Of a stretch of 64,000 nucleotides of DNA, positions 8,476 to 17,545 are shown piece by piece. The translations under genes were made by a program, and so were the position numbers. The notes beneath the pieces were generated by a model that had not been told where the DNA came from, did no database searches, and worked only from the letters and a program-made list of their open reading frames with translations. The DNA comes from DASUSH01 sp036375215 (GTDB lineage Bacteria > Actinomycetota > Thermoleophilia > Solirubrobacterales > 70-9), in NCBI GenBank assembly GCA_036375215.1, contig DASUSH010000035.1, positions 5,037 through 69,036 of the forward strand, in the 5' to 3' direction. Within the stretch, counting starts at the first letter, position 1, and every line of letters begins with the position of its first letter.

Positions 8476-9686
8476 GCGCCGGGCTGCGGGTGATCGTCGG
8501 CGCCGTCGGCCTCGCGGGCCACACGCTCCCGGCGCTTGCGCTTGCGGGCGAGCTGCGGTCCCGCGGCCACGAGGTCCTCTTCTGCGGCTTCGCGCGCTGG
8601 CGCGCGACCGCGGAGGGCCTCGGCCTGCGCTTCTCGGGCTCGGAGCGGGCGATCGCCGAGCCCCCCGACGGCACCGCCGCGGCCGCCGAGCCGGCCCTCG
8701 CCGACACCGTGCGCGGGCTCGTCGCCCGCATCGGCGAGTTCGAGCCTGACGTGGTCGTCGGCGACGCGCTCACGCTCACGCCGTCGCTCGCCGCCGAGGT
8801 GACCGGGACGCCGCGCGCGACCCTGTTCCCCGAGGTCTACCCGCTGCACGCCCCCGGGCTCCCGTTCTTCTCGCTCGGGCTGCTCCCGGCCCGCACCCGC
8901 CTCGGCGCCGCCGCCTGGCGTGCCGCGGGCCCGGCGCTGCGGACCCGCCTGCCGAGCACCCGCTGGCTTGCCGTCTCGCAGCGCGAGCTCAACCGCGACC
9001 GGGTCGCGCTCGGGCTCGCGCCCCGCGCGGACCCCGACGCGGCCGACCCCCGCGAGCTCGTGCTGGTCGCGACGCTCCCCCAGCTCGAGTACGAGCGCGC
9101 CTGGCCGCCCGGCGTCCACGTCGTCGGGCCGATCGGCCTCGACCTGCCGCACCCGCCCGTCGCTCTGCCGCCGGGAGACGACCCGCTCGTCCTCGTTGCC
9201 CCGAGCACGGTCAAAGACCCCGACGGTCGCCTCGTGCACACCGCCCTCGCGGCGCTCGGCCAGGAGCCGGTGCGGGTGCTCGTCACCCTGGGGGGGCGCG
9301 GACTCGGGGAGGAGGGCCCGCCGCCCGCGAACGCGGTCGTCGTCGACTGGGTCGACTACGCGCAGGCGATGGCCGCGGCCTCGCTGGTGGTCTGCCACGG
9401 TAACCACGGCACCGTGGTGAAGGCGCTCGCCGAGGGCGTCCCCGTCCTCGTCAGCCCCGCGATGCCGGACGACGCCGAGCACGGCGCCCGCGTCGCCTGG
9501 TCGGGAGCGGGGCGGATGATCCCGGCCCCGCTGCTCGGCGCCGGGACCCTGCGCTCGGTTGCGCGCACGATGCTCGCCGAACCCCGCTTCGCGGAGCGCG
9601 CGGGGGCAATCGCCGCCTGGGCCCGCGAGCACGACGGGCCGGCGCGCGCCGCCGAGCTCGTCGAACGCCACGCGATCAAGCAATGA
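8472..9686 (+). CDS. GT-B (UGT/MGT-like) glycosyltransferase 2
   Basis: 404 residues, GTG start within GTGA. N-terminal LAGHTLPALALAGEL; C-terminal CHGNHGTVVKALAEGVPVLV, where Asn replaces the second Gly of the HGGxGT motif. The position that is DQ in most family members is DDAEHG here (MPDDAEHG), so the donor-sugar contacts differ from copy 1. Same length and domain layout otherwise. Confidence 0.85.
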   Translation: MSAGLRVIVGAVGLAGHTLPALALAGELRSRGHEVLFCGFARWRATAEGLGLRFSGSERAIAEPPDGTAAAAEPALADTVRGLVARIGEFEPDVVVGDALTLTPSLAAEVTGTPRATLFPEVYPLHAPGLPFFSLGLLPARTRLGAAAWRAAGPALRTRLPSTRWLAVSQRELNRDRVALGLAPRADPDAADPRELVLVATLPQLEYERAWPPGVHVVGPIGLDLPHPPVALPPGDDPLVLVAPSTVKDPDGRLVHTALAALGQEPVRVLVTLGGRGLGEEGPPPANAVVVDWVDYAQAMAAASLVVCHGNHGTVVKALAEGVPVLVSPAMPDDAEHGARVAWSGAGRMIPAPLLGAGTLRSVARTMLAEPRFAERAGAIAAWAREHDGPARAAELVERHAIKQ

Positions 9687-9687
9687 G

Positions 9688-10920
9688 ATGGGCTCCCCGC
9701 TGCGCGTGATCGTCTCGGCGGGCTTCGGGGAGGGCCACGCCTTCCCTGCCCTGGCCCTCTCGCGCGCGCTCGCCGGCCGCGGGCACGAGGTCGCGGTCGA
9801 GCTCGCCGAGCGCTGGCGAGGCACCGTCGCGGGCCTCGGCCTCGACTTCCTCCCGGGTCGCGAGTACGCCGCCTTCCCGAGCGCGGACCCCGGCGCGGCC
9901 GGCCCGACCGTCGCCGACGCCGCGCGCTCCCTCGCCGAGACGATCGAAGGACGCGGCGCCGATCTCGTCGTCGCCGACCTCGTCGCCCCGGCCGCCGCGC
10001 TCGCCGCCGAGCTCACCGGGTTGCCCCACGCGACCCTGATCCCGACGCTCTATCCGGTCCAGGGCGAGGGCCTGCCGCCCTACGCGCAGGGGCTGCGCCC
10101 GCCGCGCTCGGCGCTGGGCGCGGCCGCCTGGCGCGGCATCGAGCGCGCCGTCCGGCCCCTGCGGCCGCAGGCCCGCTGGCTCGAGCGGGTGCCCGCGCTC
10201 GTCGATGAGAACCGGCGCCAGCTCGGCCTGGCGCCCCTGGGCGACGCGACCGGCCGGATCACGACCTACGGCCCGATCTCCGCGGAGCTCGCGTTGGTCG
10301 CCACCTTCCCGCAGCTCGAGCCCCGGAGGCTGCCCGCCAACGTCGAGCTCTGCGGGCCGATGCTGTTCGAGGTCCCCCACCCCGAGGTCGACCTCCCAGG
10401 CGGCGACGCTCCTCTGGTCCTGATCGCGCCGAGCACGACACACGCCGTCGCCGAGGAGCTGGTCGGCGTCGCCCTCGACGCGCTTGCGGGCGAGCCGGCT
10501 CGGGTGGTGGCGACGCTCAACCGCCGCGGCGAGCGCTGGACGGGGGCGACCCCGGCCAACGCGGCGGTCGTCGACTGGCTCTCCTACGCGCAGGTGATGG
10601 CGCGGACCGCCCTCGTCGTCTCGAGTGGCGGCCACGGCACGATCGTCCGCGCGCTCGCCGCGGGCGTTCCGGTGCTGGTCTGCCCGGCCGGCGCCGACAC
10701 GGCCGAGAACGGTGCCCGCCTGACCGCGGCCGGCGCCGGGCTGATGGTGCCCGAGCCCCTGCTCTCGCCCACCGCGCTGCGCTGGGCGGCGCGGCGGATC
10801 CTGCGCGATCGCCGATTCCACGGGCGCGCGGCGGCGCTCGGCGAGTGGGCGCGCGGCCACGACGGAGCCGAGCGCGGCGCGGTCCTCGTCGAGGAGCTCG
10901 CCGCCCGGGGGCATCGGTGA
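9688..10920 (+). CDS. GT-B (UGT/MGT-like) glycosyltransferase 3
   Basis: 410 residues. ATG one base after the previous stop; no clear ribosome-binding site, so translation probably continues from upstream. N-terminal GEGHAFPALALSRAL; C-terminal SSGGHGTIVRALAAGVPVLV and GADTAENGA. The His that precedes GGHGT in copies 1 and 2 is Ser here, and the DQ position is DT. These changes at the donor loop suggest altered sugar choice rather than decay because the frame and fold motifs are intact. Confidence 0.84.
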   Translation: MGSPLRVIVSAGFGEGHAFPALALSRALAGRGHEVAVELAERWRGTVAGLGLDFLPGREYAAFPSADPGAAGPTVADAARSLAETIEGRGADLVVADLVAPAAALAAELTGLPHATLIPTLYPVQGEGLPPYAQGLRPPRSALGAAAWRGIERAVRPLRPQARWLERVPALVDENRRQLGLAPLGDATGRITTYGPISAELALVATFPQLEPRRLPANVELCGPMLFEVPHPEVDLPGGDAPLVLIAPSTTHAVAEELVGVALDALAGEPARVVATLNRRGERWTGATPANAAVVDWLSYAQVMARTALVVSSGGHGTIVRALAAGVPVLVCPAGADTAENGARLTAAGAGLMVPEPLLSPTALRWAARRILRDRRFHGRAAALGEWARGHDGAERGAVLVEELAARGHR

Positions 10921-12110
10921 GCGCGGGTCCGATCAAGGTCCTGATCGGGGTGGTCGGCGAGCCCGGCCACAGCTTCCCGGCCTTTGCGCTGGCCCGCGCC
11001 CTGAGCGCGCGGAGCCACCAAGTACTGATCCTCACCTCGGAGCGCTGGCGCGACGTCGTCGAGCAGCTGGGCGCGCGCTTCGAGCCGGGCCCGGACCGGA
11101 TCGTCTTCCCGGGCCCGCCGCCGCCGGGCGAGACCGCCCCCGGTTTCGCCGAGGCGGCGCGCGGAGCGGCGGCCGTGATCGACGGGTTCGAGCCGGACGT
11201 CGTCGTCTCCGACCCGTTCGGGACCGTGCCGGGCGTCGCCGCGGAGCTGGCAGGCGCCCGCCGCGCGACGCTCATCGCGCAGCCCTGGGCCCTCTACGGC
11301 CCCGACCGCCCGCCCTGGTCGTCGGGGCTCGCGCTGCCGCGGACCCCGCTCGGCGCGATGCTCTGGCGGGGCTGGCGCCGGATCGATGCCGCGGCGGAGC
11401 GCCGGGCCCGGGTGACGACGGACCGCGTGCGAGCCGAGCTCGGTCTGCCTCCGCAGGCGGGCCCCGGGCCGGCGCTCAGCGAGGAGCTGGTACTCGTCGC
11501 CAACTTCCCGCAGCTCGAGTTCCGACGCCCGCGCCCGCCACACGTCCACGTGACCGGGCCGATGCTGTTCGAGCTCCCCCACCCGGACGTCGAGCTGCCA
11601 CCGGGCGACGCGCCCCTGGTGCTGGTCGCGGCCAGCACCGGCCAGGACCCACGGCGCGGCCTCGTGGCGGCCGCCCTCGAGGGCCTCGCGGGGGAGCCCG
11701 TGCGGGTTCTGGCATCGATCAACCGTCCCGGCGGGCGCTGGGAGGGCCCGGTGCCCGCGAACGCCCGCGTGGTCGACTGGGCCTCCTACTCGCAGCTCAT
11801 GCCGCGCGCGGCCGCGGTGATCACCCGCGGGGGCCACGGGACCGTCGCGCGCTCGCTCGCCGAGGGCGTGCCGCTCCTGGTCTGCCCGGCGGGCGGCGAC
11901 ATGGCCGAGAACGGCGGCAGGGTCGCCTCCTCGGGCGCGGGGCTGATGCTTCCCGGGCGGTTGCTCGGACCGCGGGCCGTGCGTTGGTCGGTTCGGCGGC
12001 TGCTCGCCGAGCGCCGCTACGCCGACCGCGCCCGCGAGATCGCCGCCTGGGGGCGGGAGCACGACGGCGCGGAGCGCGGCGCCGACCTGCTCGAGCAACG
12101 GTTCGGCTAA
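10917..12110 (+). CDS. GT-B (UGT/MGT-like) glycosyltransferase 4
   Basis: 397 residues, GTG start within GTGA. N-terminal GEPGHSFPAFALARAL; C-terminal TRGGHGTVARSLAEGVPLLV and GGDMAENGG (DM at the usual DQ position). Last gene of the plus-strand run, ending TAA only 4 nt from the stop of the convergent ABC ATPase gene. Confidence 0.84.
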   Translation: MSAGPIKVLIGVVGEPGHSFPAFALARALSARSHQVLILTSERWRDVVEQLGARFEPGPDRIVFPGPPPPGETAPGFAEAARGAAAVIDGFEPDVVVSDPFGTVPGVAAELAGARRATLIAQPWALYGPDRPPWSSGLALPRTPLGAMLWRGWRRIDAAAERRARVTTDRVRAELGLPPQAGPGPALSEELVLVANFPQLEFRRPRPPHVHVTGPMLFELPHPDVELPPGDAPLVLVAASTGQDPRRGLVAAALEGLAGEPVRVLASINRPGGRWEGPVPANARVVDWASYSQLMPRAAAVITRGGHGTVARSLAEGVPLLVCPAGGDMAENGGRVASSGAGLMLPGRLLGPRAVRWSVRRLLAERRYADRAREIAAWGREHDGAERGADLLEQRFG

Positions 12111-12114
12111 GTGA

Positions 12115-12852
12115 CTATGTCGTCTCGCGGTACGCCGAGATCACCTCGTCGATCGGGCCCTCGCGGCGCAAGTGGCCCCGGTCGAGCCAGACGGCGCGCT
12201 GGCAGATCTGATCGAGCGCGGGGTGGTCGTGCCCGGCGGCGACGACGATCCCGCCGCGCTCGCGCAGCCGCGCCGCGTACTCGGCGACCAGCCCCCGGAA
12301 CTCGTGGTCGAGCGCCTCGAAGACCTCGTCGAGGAGCAGCATCTGGGGCGTGATCGCCTGGATCACCGCGAAGTGAAGGCGCGCCCGCATCCCCTCCGAG
12401 TAGGTGTGGATCGGCCGGTCGAAGGCGACCTCGAGGCGGGCGCGCTCGCCCACGAGGTCCATGCTCGCGCTCGCCTCCGCGTGCGAGAGGCCGGCGAGCA
12501 CCGCAAGGAGCATCGCGTTCTCGCGGCCGGTGAGCTGAAGGCCGACCCCGGCCTCGGTGGCGAGCAGCGAGCTCACCCGGCCGCGGATCCGGACCGTGCC
12601 CTCGTCCGGGGGGATCACACCGGCCAGCACACGCAACATCGTCGTCTTGCCCGACCCGGTGGGCCCGACGAGCGCGACACCGTCGCCGGGCTCGAGGTGC
12701 AGGTCGATGCCACGCAGCCCCCAGGCGCTCGCCCGGATCCTGCGGATGCGCGATAGCGCCGGCGTCACGACGCGGCTGCGACGGTCGAAGTCGAAGCGAA
12801 CGCCGAGGTTCTCAGCGACCACCTCGCCGGTCGGCGCGGCCTCGGTCGTCAT
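12115..12852 (-). CDS. ABC-2 polysaccharide exporter ATPase (Wzt-like, short form)
   Basis: 245 residues. Walker A GPTGSGKT at 63-70, signature YSEGM at 151-155, Walker B MLLLDE at 171-176 and switch His in AGHDH near 208-210. The YSxGM signature instead of LSGGQ and the long insertion before Walker A (residues 30-48) are typical of Wzt/TagH-type glycan exporters. It would power export of the lipid-linked glycan made by this locus. It lacks the C-terminal carbohydrate-binding domain of O8/O9a Wzt proteins, so it probably does not read a terminal cap on the chain. Start ATG overlaps the stop of the permease gene (ATGA). Confidence 0.88.
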   Translation of the reverse strand: MTTEAAPTGEVVAENLGVRFDFDRRSRVVTPALSRIRRIRASAWGLRGIDLHLEPGDGVALVGPTGSGKTTMLRVLAGVIPPDEGTVRIRGRVSSLLATEAGVGLQLTGRENAMLLAVLAGLSHAEASASMDLVGERARLEVAFDRPIHTYSEGMRARLHFAVIQAITPQMLLLDEVFEALDHEFRGLVAEYAARLRERGGIVVAAGHDHPALDQICQRAVWLDRGHLRREGPIDEVISAYRETT

Positions 12853-13643
12853 CCGACCAGCTTCGCGAGCGCCGCCTGCTCGCGCGAGTAGATCGGCACG
12901 AAGATCACCAGCAGGATCGCCGCAGCCACGAGCGGCGCGCCCAGCTCCCAGAGCGCGGGCGCCTGGCCGTAGAGGAGGGCGTCACGGAAGATCTCGAAGA
13001 TCCCGGTCAGCGGATTGAACGGCATCAACTCGCGGGTGGTGCCGACGATCTGGTCGAGCGCGACGAGCCCGGGCGCGAGGAAGAACAGGGTCCGCACCAG
13101 CGAGACCGCGAGGCCCAGGTACTCCGGCCACCAGATCCCGATCAGCGTCGCCGGGAAGGCTAATGCCACGCTGAAGACGATCGTGATGGCGAGGGCGACC
13201 ACCACCCAGAGCACCGCCGGGGTCGGCGCAACGCCGTAGGCGAACATCATCAGCGGCAGGATCAGCACGCTGGCCATCGACCCGGCCGACTCGGTCGCGA
13301 CCGAGGAGATCGGCAGGAGCTGTCGCGGGAAGGACATGTTGACGATGATCGAGGAGCGCGCCGTGACTGCCGAGAGCGCATTGATCGACGAGGTGACGAT
13401 GAACTGGAAGGGAACGATCGCGCAGGCGAGGCTGAGCCCGACCGCCTCCTCGGAGCGGCTGAGCACGAACACGATCAGGACGAGGTAGACGCCGAGGGCC
13501 GCAATCGGGTCGAGCAGCCACTTCAGGACCCGCAGCCCACCGCGGCCGTAGCGGACCTGCAGATCGGTGCCGGCGAGCACACGGAGCACGTCGAGTCGCT
13601 GTCGCAGGCGGCCACGTCGGACGGCCGCGGTCGGTTCGCTCAC
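12849..13643 (-). CDS. ABC-2 polysaccharide exporter permease (Wzm-like)
   Basis: 264 residues with about six hydrophobic segments and the ABC-2 fold order: an amphipathic cytosolic N-terminus (RVLAGTDLQVRYGRG), two membrane hairpins, the IIVNMSFPRQLLP coupling loop, and a last loop with NPLTGIFEIFRD before the final helix. These are the landmarks of Wzm/TagG permeases. GTG start 12 nt after the stop of the flavoprotein gene. With the ATPase it forms the export pore in the cytoplasmic membrane. The three minus-strand genes form one operon. Confidence 0.88.
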   Translation of the reverse strand: MSEPTAAVRRGRLRQRLDVLRVLAGTDLQVRYGRGGLRVLKWLLDPIAALGVYLVLIVFVLSRSEEAVGLSLACAIVPFQFIVTSSINALSAVTARSSIIVNMSFPRQLLPISSVATESAGSMASVLILPLMMFAYGVAPTPAVLWVVVALAITIVFSVALAFPATLIGIWWPEYLGLAVSLVRTLFFLAPGLVALDQIVGTTRELMPFNPLTGIFEIFRDALLYGQAPALWELGAPLVAAAILLVIFVPIYSREQAALAKLVG

Positions 13644-13655
13644 CGGCCGCCCGCC

Positions 13656-15128
13656 CTACGCGACGAGATCGAGCTCCGCGAGCCCCTCCGCCAGCGGGCC
13701 CTCTTCGAGGTACTCGGCCTTGGTGTTGACCGACCAGACGTCGCGCGCGATCCCGTCGGTGTAGCTCAGGGTCGCGAGGATCGCGGTCCACATCGAGTGG
13801 TCCTGGTTGTTGTACCGGTGCAGGCCGTTGCGGCCGAAGGTCTTGAGGTTCTCGAAGTGCTCGAGGTAGCCGCGGATCTCGGCGACGGCCTCGCGGTAGC
13901 TGTGGTCGTACATCGGGTACGCCTTCGGGACGCGCACCTTCACGCCGTTGAAGACCTTCGAGCCGTCGAGCAGGCCGATGCGGGAGAGCTCCTCCGTCGC
14001 CATCGCGACGGCCTCCTCGTCCGGCATCTCCCAGAGCTCGTCGCCCTCGTTGCAGAAGTACTCAACGCCGAGGCAGGTCGCGCCCTTGGGGACCATGTCG
14101 ACGCTCCATGCGCCGAAGTTCTGCACGCGGCCCGCGCGGGTGTGCGGCTCGTGCAGGTAGATCCAGTTGTCGGGGAAGGGCTCGGGCTCGGTGGTCATCA
14201 GCGCGACCAGGCAGAGCTCGCGGTAGCGGAGCTGGCGCGCCGCGGCGCGGACCTCGGGGGGCGCCGGCGGGTCAAGCGACTCGATCAGGTCCGCGAGCGG
14301 GATGGAGGAGAGCACGCCCTCGACGTCGTGCTCGGCCTCCTCGCCATCGGTGCGGACGAGGACGCTCTCGGCGCGGCCCGCCGCGTGGCGGATCGAGACG
14401 ACGCGGTTGTTGAGGCGGGTCTCGATCCCGCGCTCGCCGACCCACTCGGAGAACGCCTCCCACATCTGGCCGGGCCCGAGTCGCGGGTAGAGGAACTCCT
14501 CGATCAGGGTCGGCGCGTGGGCGCGGCGGAAGCGGTTCAGCCGCAGGATCCCCATGATCGCGTGCAGCAGGCTGAACTCCTGGATCCGTTGCGCGGCCCA
14601 CTCGGCCTGGATCTCGGAGCCGGGGATGCCCCAGACCTTCTCGGTGTAGGAGCGGAAGAAGGCGTCGTAGAGGCGGCGCCCGAACCGCCGCACGACCCAG
14701 TCCTCGAAGCTGCGCGGGTGGGTGTTCTTCAGCTTGCGCCGCCAGTAGAAGTAGGAGGCCCCGCAGCGAATCGACTCGAACAGGCCGAGCCCGGAGAGGA
14801 CGTCGGCGGCGCGCAGCGGGTAGTTGAAGAAGCGGCCGTTGTAGAAGATCCGAGAGAGGCGCGGGCGGGTGAGGAGCTCCTCGCCGAGCATCTCCTGCCA
14901 GAGCTGCAGCACGGGCTCGAGCTTGGTGTAGAAGCGGTGGCCCCCGAGGTCGAAGCGATAGCCCTCGAACTCGACCGTCTTCGCGATCCCGCCGACGGTC
15001 CCGTCCGCCTCGAGTACCGTGGCGCGCTGGTTGCGACGGCTCAGCACCCAGGCGGCGCTGAGGCCCGCGGGGCCAGCGCCGAGCACCGCGGTGCCTAGAT
15101 TCTCCTGGTTGCGCTCGCTCCCTGGCAA
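13656..15128 (-). CDS. FAD-dependent UDP-galactopyranose-mutase-like oxidoreductase
   Basis: 490 residues. Dinucleotide-binding GAGPAG at 17-22 with the acidic end of strand 2 (LEADG), then DLGGHRFYTK and YTEKVWGIPG, motifs of the UGM/protoporphyrinogen-oxidase-like group. UGM isomerises UDP-galactopyranose to the furanose form; relatives of this subfamily also desaturate or isomerise other substrates, so the exact reaction is open. TTG at 15128 was chosen because no ATG/GTG lies between it and the FAD motif except one inside the motif, and a TACAGT box lies 7 nt upstream. First gene of the operon with the exporter, so a furanose-type sugar in the exported polymer is plausible. Confidence 0.78.
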   Translation of the reverse strand: MPGSERNQENLGTAVLGAGPAGLSAAWVLSRRNQRATVLEADGTVGGIAKTVEFEGYRFDLGGHRFYTKLEPVLQLWQEMLGEELLTRPRLSRIFYNGRFFNYPLRAADVLSGLGLFESIRCGASYFYWRRKLKNTHPRSFEDWVVRRFGRRLYDAFFRSYTEKVWGIPGSEIQAEWAAQRIQEFSLLHAIMGILRLNRFRRAHAPTLIEEFLYPRLGPGQMWEAFSEWVGERGIETRLNNRVVSIRHAAGRAESVLVRTDGEEAEHDVEGVLSSIPLADLIESLDPPAPPEVRAAARQLRYRELCLVALMTTEPEPFPDNWIYLHEPHTRAGRVQNFGAWSVDMVPKGATCLGVEYFCNEGDELWEMPDEEAVAMATEELSRIGLLDGSKVFNGVKVRVPKAYPMYDHSYREAVAEIRGYLEHFENLKTFGRNGLHRYNNQDHSMWTAILATLSYTDGIARDVWSVNTKAEYLEEGPLAEGLAELDLVA

Positions 15129-15135
15129 GCGCCGA

Positions 15136-15141
15136 ACTGTA
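15136..15141 (-). promoter_or_regulatory. -10 box of flavoprotein-exporter operon
   Basis: TACAGT on the minus strand, 7 nt before the TTG at 15128; leaderless-type spacing. Its position is the main support for the TTG start. Confidence 0.45.
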
Positions 15142-15173
15142 CCGGCCGCGAAAAGCGACCCGCACGACTGTGG

Positions 15174-15179
15174 AAAGCT
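15174..15179 (+). promoter_or_regulatory. weak -10-like box before methyltransferase B
   Basis: AAAGCT (A at position 2 and T at 6 conserved) 7 nt before the TTG at 15187. Weaker than the other boxes in this window. Confidence 0.25.
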
Positions 15180-15186
15180 GCCCGCC

Positions 15187-15996
15187 TTGAACATCCCCAA
15201 AAAGATGCCGCTCGCGGCCGCGCTCAGAAAGCTCGAGCCACCCCCCGACTCGGCGCTCGTCGCCGCTGCATACCGGCCCCTCATCCTCGCCGCGCTCCCC
15301 GCGCTAGCCCGCGGCGAGGGCGCGCCGCCGCGCTCGCTGGCCGCCGTCCGAACCGCGCTGTGGACGACCGCGCTGGGCCGGGTTCCGGCCGAGGAGCGCG
15401 CCTACGCCGACCTGATCGAGACGCACCGGGCCCGCCTGGCCGAGCGCGACGACTCCGGGCGGGCGGTGCGGTGGATGAGCCTGCCGCCGATCCTGGTGAC
15501 GATCCTGATGCGGATCGTCCGCGAGCTGGGCCCGCGCTCGTGCCTCGAGCTCGGAACCGGCTTCGGGCTCTCGACCGCCCACCAGGCCGCGGCGCTCGAG
15601 CTCAACGGGGCAGGCCGCCTCATGAGCCTCGACATCGAGGGCATGGTCGAGCTTGCCGAGCCGGGCCTCGACGACCTTGGGCTCGGCGAGCGCGTCGAGC
15701 TCGTCGGCGGGCTGATCGAGGAGACGTTGCCGGGGGCCTGTGAGGACGCGGCCCCGGTCGAGTACGTGCTGCTCGACGCCGACCACCGCGAGGAGTCGAC
15801 GCTCGCGCAGCTCGAGGTGATCCTGCCGGCCGTCGCACCTGGCGCGGTGATCGTCGTCGACGACGTCAACTGGGAGGACGGCCAAATGCCGCGGGTCTGG
15901 CGGGCGATCGCCGCCCACGAGCGGGTGGCGGCAAGCACCCAGCTCTACCGGCTGGGGATCGCGATCGTCGATGAGGGCGCGGAGCCGGTTCGTTGA
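15187..15996 (+). CDS. class I SAM-dependent methyltransferase B
   Basis: 269 residues from TTG 15187, or 263 from an in-frame ATG at 15205 that fits paralog lengths slightly better; neither has a ribosome-binding site. Motif I LELGTGFGLSTAHQAAALEL, acidic MSLDIEG, then VLLDADHRE and VIVVDDVNW. Same family as methyltransferases A, C and D, with the shared N-terminal TALGR...EERAYADLIE helix. Ends TTGA overlapping the next start, so B, C and D are translationally coupled. Probably an O-methyltransferase acting on sugars of the locus. Confidence 0.82.
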   Translation: MNIPKKMPLAAALRKLEPPPDSALVAAAYRPLILAALPALARGEGAPPRSLAAVRTALWTTALGRVPAEERAYADLIETHRARLAERDDSGRAVRWMSLPPILVTILMRIVRELGPRSCLELGTGFGLSTAHQAAALELNGAGRLMSLDIEGMVELAEPGLDDLGLGERVELVGGLIEETLPGACEDAAPVEYVLLDADHREESTLAQLEVILPAVAPGAVIVVDDVNWEDGQMPRVWRAIAAHERVAASTQLYRLGIAIVDEGAEPVR

Positions 15997-16787
15997 AGAG
16001 GCTGATCGCCCCGAACTCCGGGCCCGCGGAGGCGCTTCACCGCGCCGTGATGTGGACGCAGGCCCGCCGCCTCGCCGGCCGATCGCACCCGCGCGCCGCC
16101 CTGCTTTCCGCCGCTCTCCAGGCGACCGCGCTCGGCCGGATGACGGCCGAAGAGCGCAGCGCGATCAGTCGCGTCGAGGGCCGGCGCACCGAGATCCCGT
16201 TCGAGCTGGCCACCGCCCTGGGCGAGGACCCGCACACCGCGAACGACCCTTTCGCGAGCCGGCTCGCGCATGCCTGGGAGACCTGCCGGTGGGTCAGCAT
16301 CCCGCCGTACTGGGGGCGGTTCCTCTTCCGTCTGGTGCGCGAGCTGCGGCCGCGCACGAGCCTCGAGCTCGGCACCGGCTTCGGGCTGTCCGCCCTCTAC
16401 CAGGCGCGCGCCCTGGAGCTCGACGGCGACCGGCCCCTGACCACGCTCGACTTCCACTATGCGGCGGAGATCGGCGAGCGCGGGTTCGCGGCATCGGGGC
16501 TCGATGAACGCGTCGAGCTCGTGTTCGGCGACATCGACGACACCCTCCCCGGCGTCCTCGAGCGCATCGGCGAGGTGGACTACGCCTTGCTCGACGCCGA
16601 GCATTCCACGGCCGCAACCGTGCGCCACTTCGATGCCGTGCTGCCGAGCCTGGCGCCGGGGGCGATCGCGGTCTTCGACGACATCACGTCCACCCCCGAG
16701 ATGCGGGAGGCGTGGAGGCTCGTGATCGCGCGAGAGCGCGTGACGTTGGCCGTGCCGCTGCGCCGCTTCGGCGTCGTCGCGGTATGA
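15993..16787 (+). CDS. class I SAM-dependent methyltransferase C
   Basis: 264 residues, TTG start in a TTGA overlap, which is why no ATG is expected. Motif I LELGTGFGLSALYQARALEL, acidic TLDFHYA, ALLDAEHST and IAVFDDITS. N-terminal HRAVMWTQARRL aligns with the corresponding segment of A and D. The HST variant after the catalytic Asp (DADHRE in B) may mark a different substrate. Middle gene of the B-C-D operon. Confidence 0.83.
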   Translation: MKRLIAPNSGPAEALHRAVMWTQARRLAGRSHPRAALLSAALQATALGRMTAEERSAISRVEGRRTEIPFELATALGEDPHTANDPFASRLAHAWETCRWVSIPPYWGRFLFRLVRELRPRTSLELGTGFGLSALYQARALELDGDRPLTTLDFHYAAEIGERGFAASGLDERVELVFGDIDDTLPGVLERIGEVDYALLDAEHSTAATVRHFDAVLPSLAPGAIAVFDDITSTPEMREAWRLVIARERVTLAVPLRRFGVVAV

Positions 16788-17545
16788 GCCTGCGCGGCAG
16801 GATCGCACCGGACTCGCCGCTTCCCTCGGCCGCCCACCGGGCGGTGATGCTCGCCGCGTCGCGCCGGCCGGGCGGTCGCGGCGACGCGAGCTCGGCGGCG
16901 ATCGCGAGAGCCCTCTCCACCTCCGCCCTGGGCCGCTTCGACGCCGGCGAGCGCGAATGGGTCGACCGCATCGAGGAGCGGCGGAGGCGGATCCCGGCCT
17001 CGGCCTCCGGCCCCGAGGACATCCGCAGGGCATGCCCGCACTGGAGCATCCCGAGGGTGTGGGGGCGTTTCCTGATGCGCCTCGTCCGCGAGCTGCGCCC
17101 GGCCTCGTGCATGGAGTTGGGGGTGGGGTTCGGGATGTCCGGGGCCTACCAGGCAGCGGCGCTTGCGTTGAACGGGGAGGGCACGCTCGCGTGCCTCGAC
17201 CAGGAGGAGGACCTCGCCGCGATCGCGCGTGACGGTTTCACCGAGCTTGGGCTCGACTCGCGCGTGACGATGCGGATGGGCCCGATCGGGCAGACCCTCG
17301 CGGGGGCGGCGGAGGAGGCGGCGCCGATCGATTACGCGTACATCGACGCCGAGCACACCGAGGATGCGACCTACGCGAACTTCGAAGGGCTCCTCCCCCA
17401 TCTCTCCCCGGGCGCCGTGGTGGCGGTCGACGACATCCAGGTCGATGCGGGCATGGCGCGGGCGTGGGCGCGCATCGCTGCCTCGAGACAGGTCGCGTTC
17501 GCGCTCGGAGTGCGCCGGATCGGCCTGGTGGTCGTCGCCGCCTAG
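16784..17545 (+). CDS. class I SAM-dependent methyltransferase D
   Basis: 253 residues, ATG in an ATGA overlap. Motif I MELGVGFGMSGAYQAAALAL (Thr of LELGTGFG replaced by Val), AYIDAEHTE and VVAVDDIQ. The shortest copy. Its TAG stop overlaps the TAG stop of the convergent epimerase gene within CTAG, so the two transcripts must share their 3' ends. Confidence 0.83.
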   Translation: MSLRGRIAPDSPLPSAAHRAVMLAASRRPGGRGDASSAAIARALSTSALGRFDAGEREWVDRIEERRRRIPASASGPEDIRRACPHWSIPRVWGRFLMRLVRELRPASCMELGVGFGMSGAYQAAALALNGEGTLACLDQEEDLAAIARDGFTELGLDSRVTMRMGPIGQTLAGAAEEAAPIDYAYIDAEHTEDATYANFEGLLPHLSPGAVVAVDDIQVDAGMARAWARIAASRQVAFALGVRRIGLVVVAA

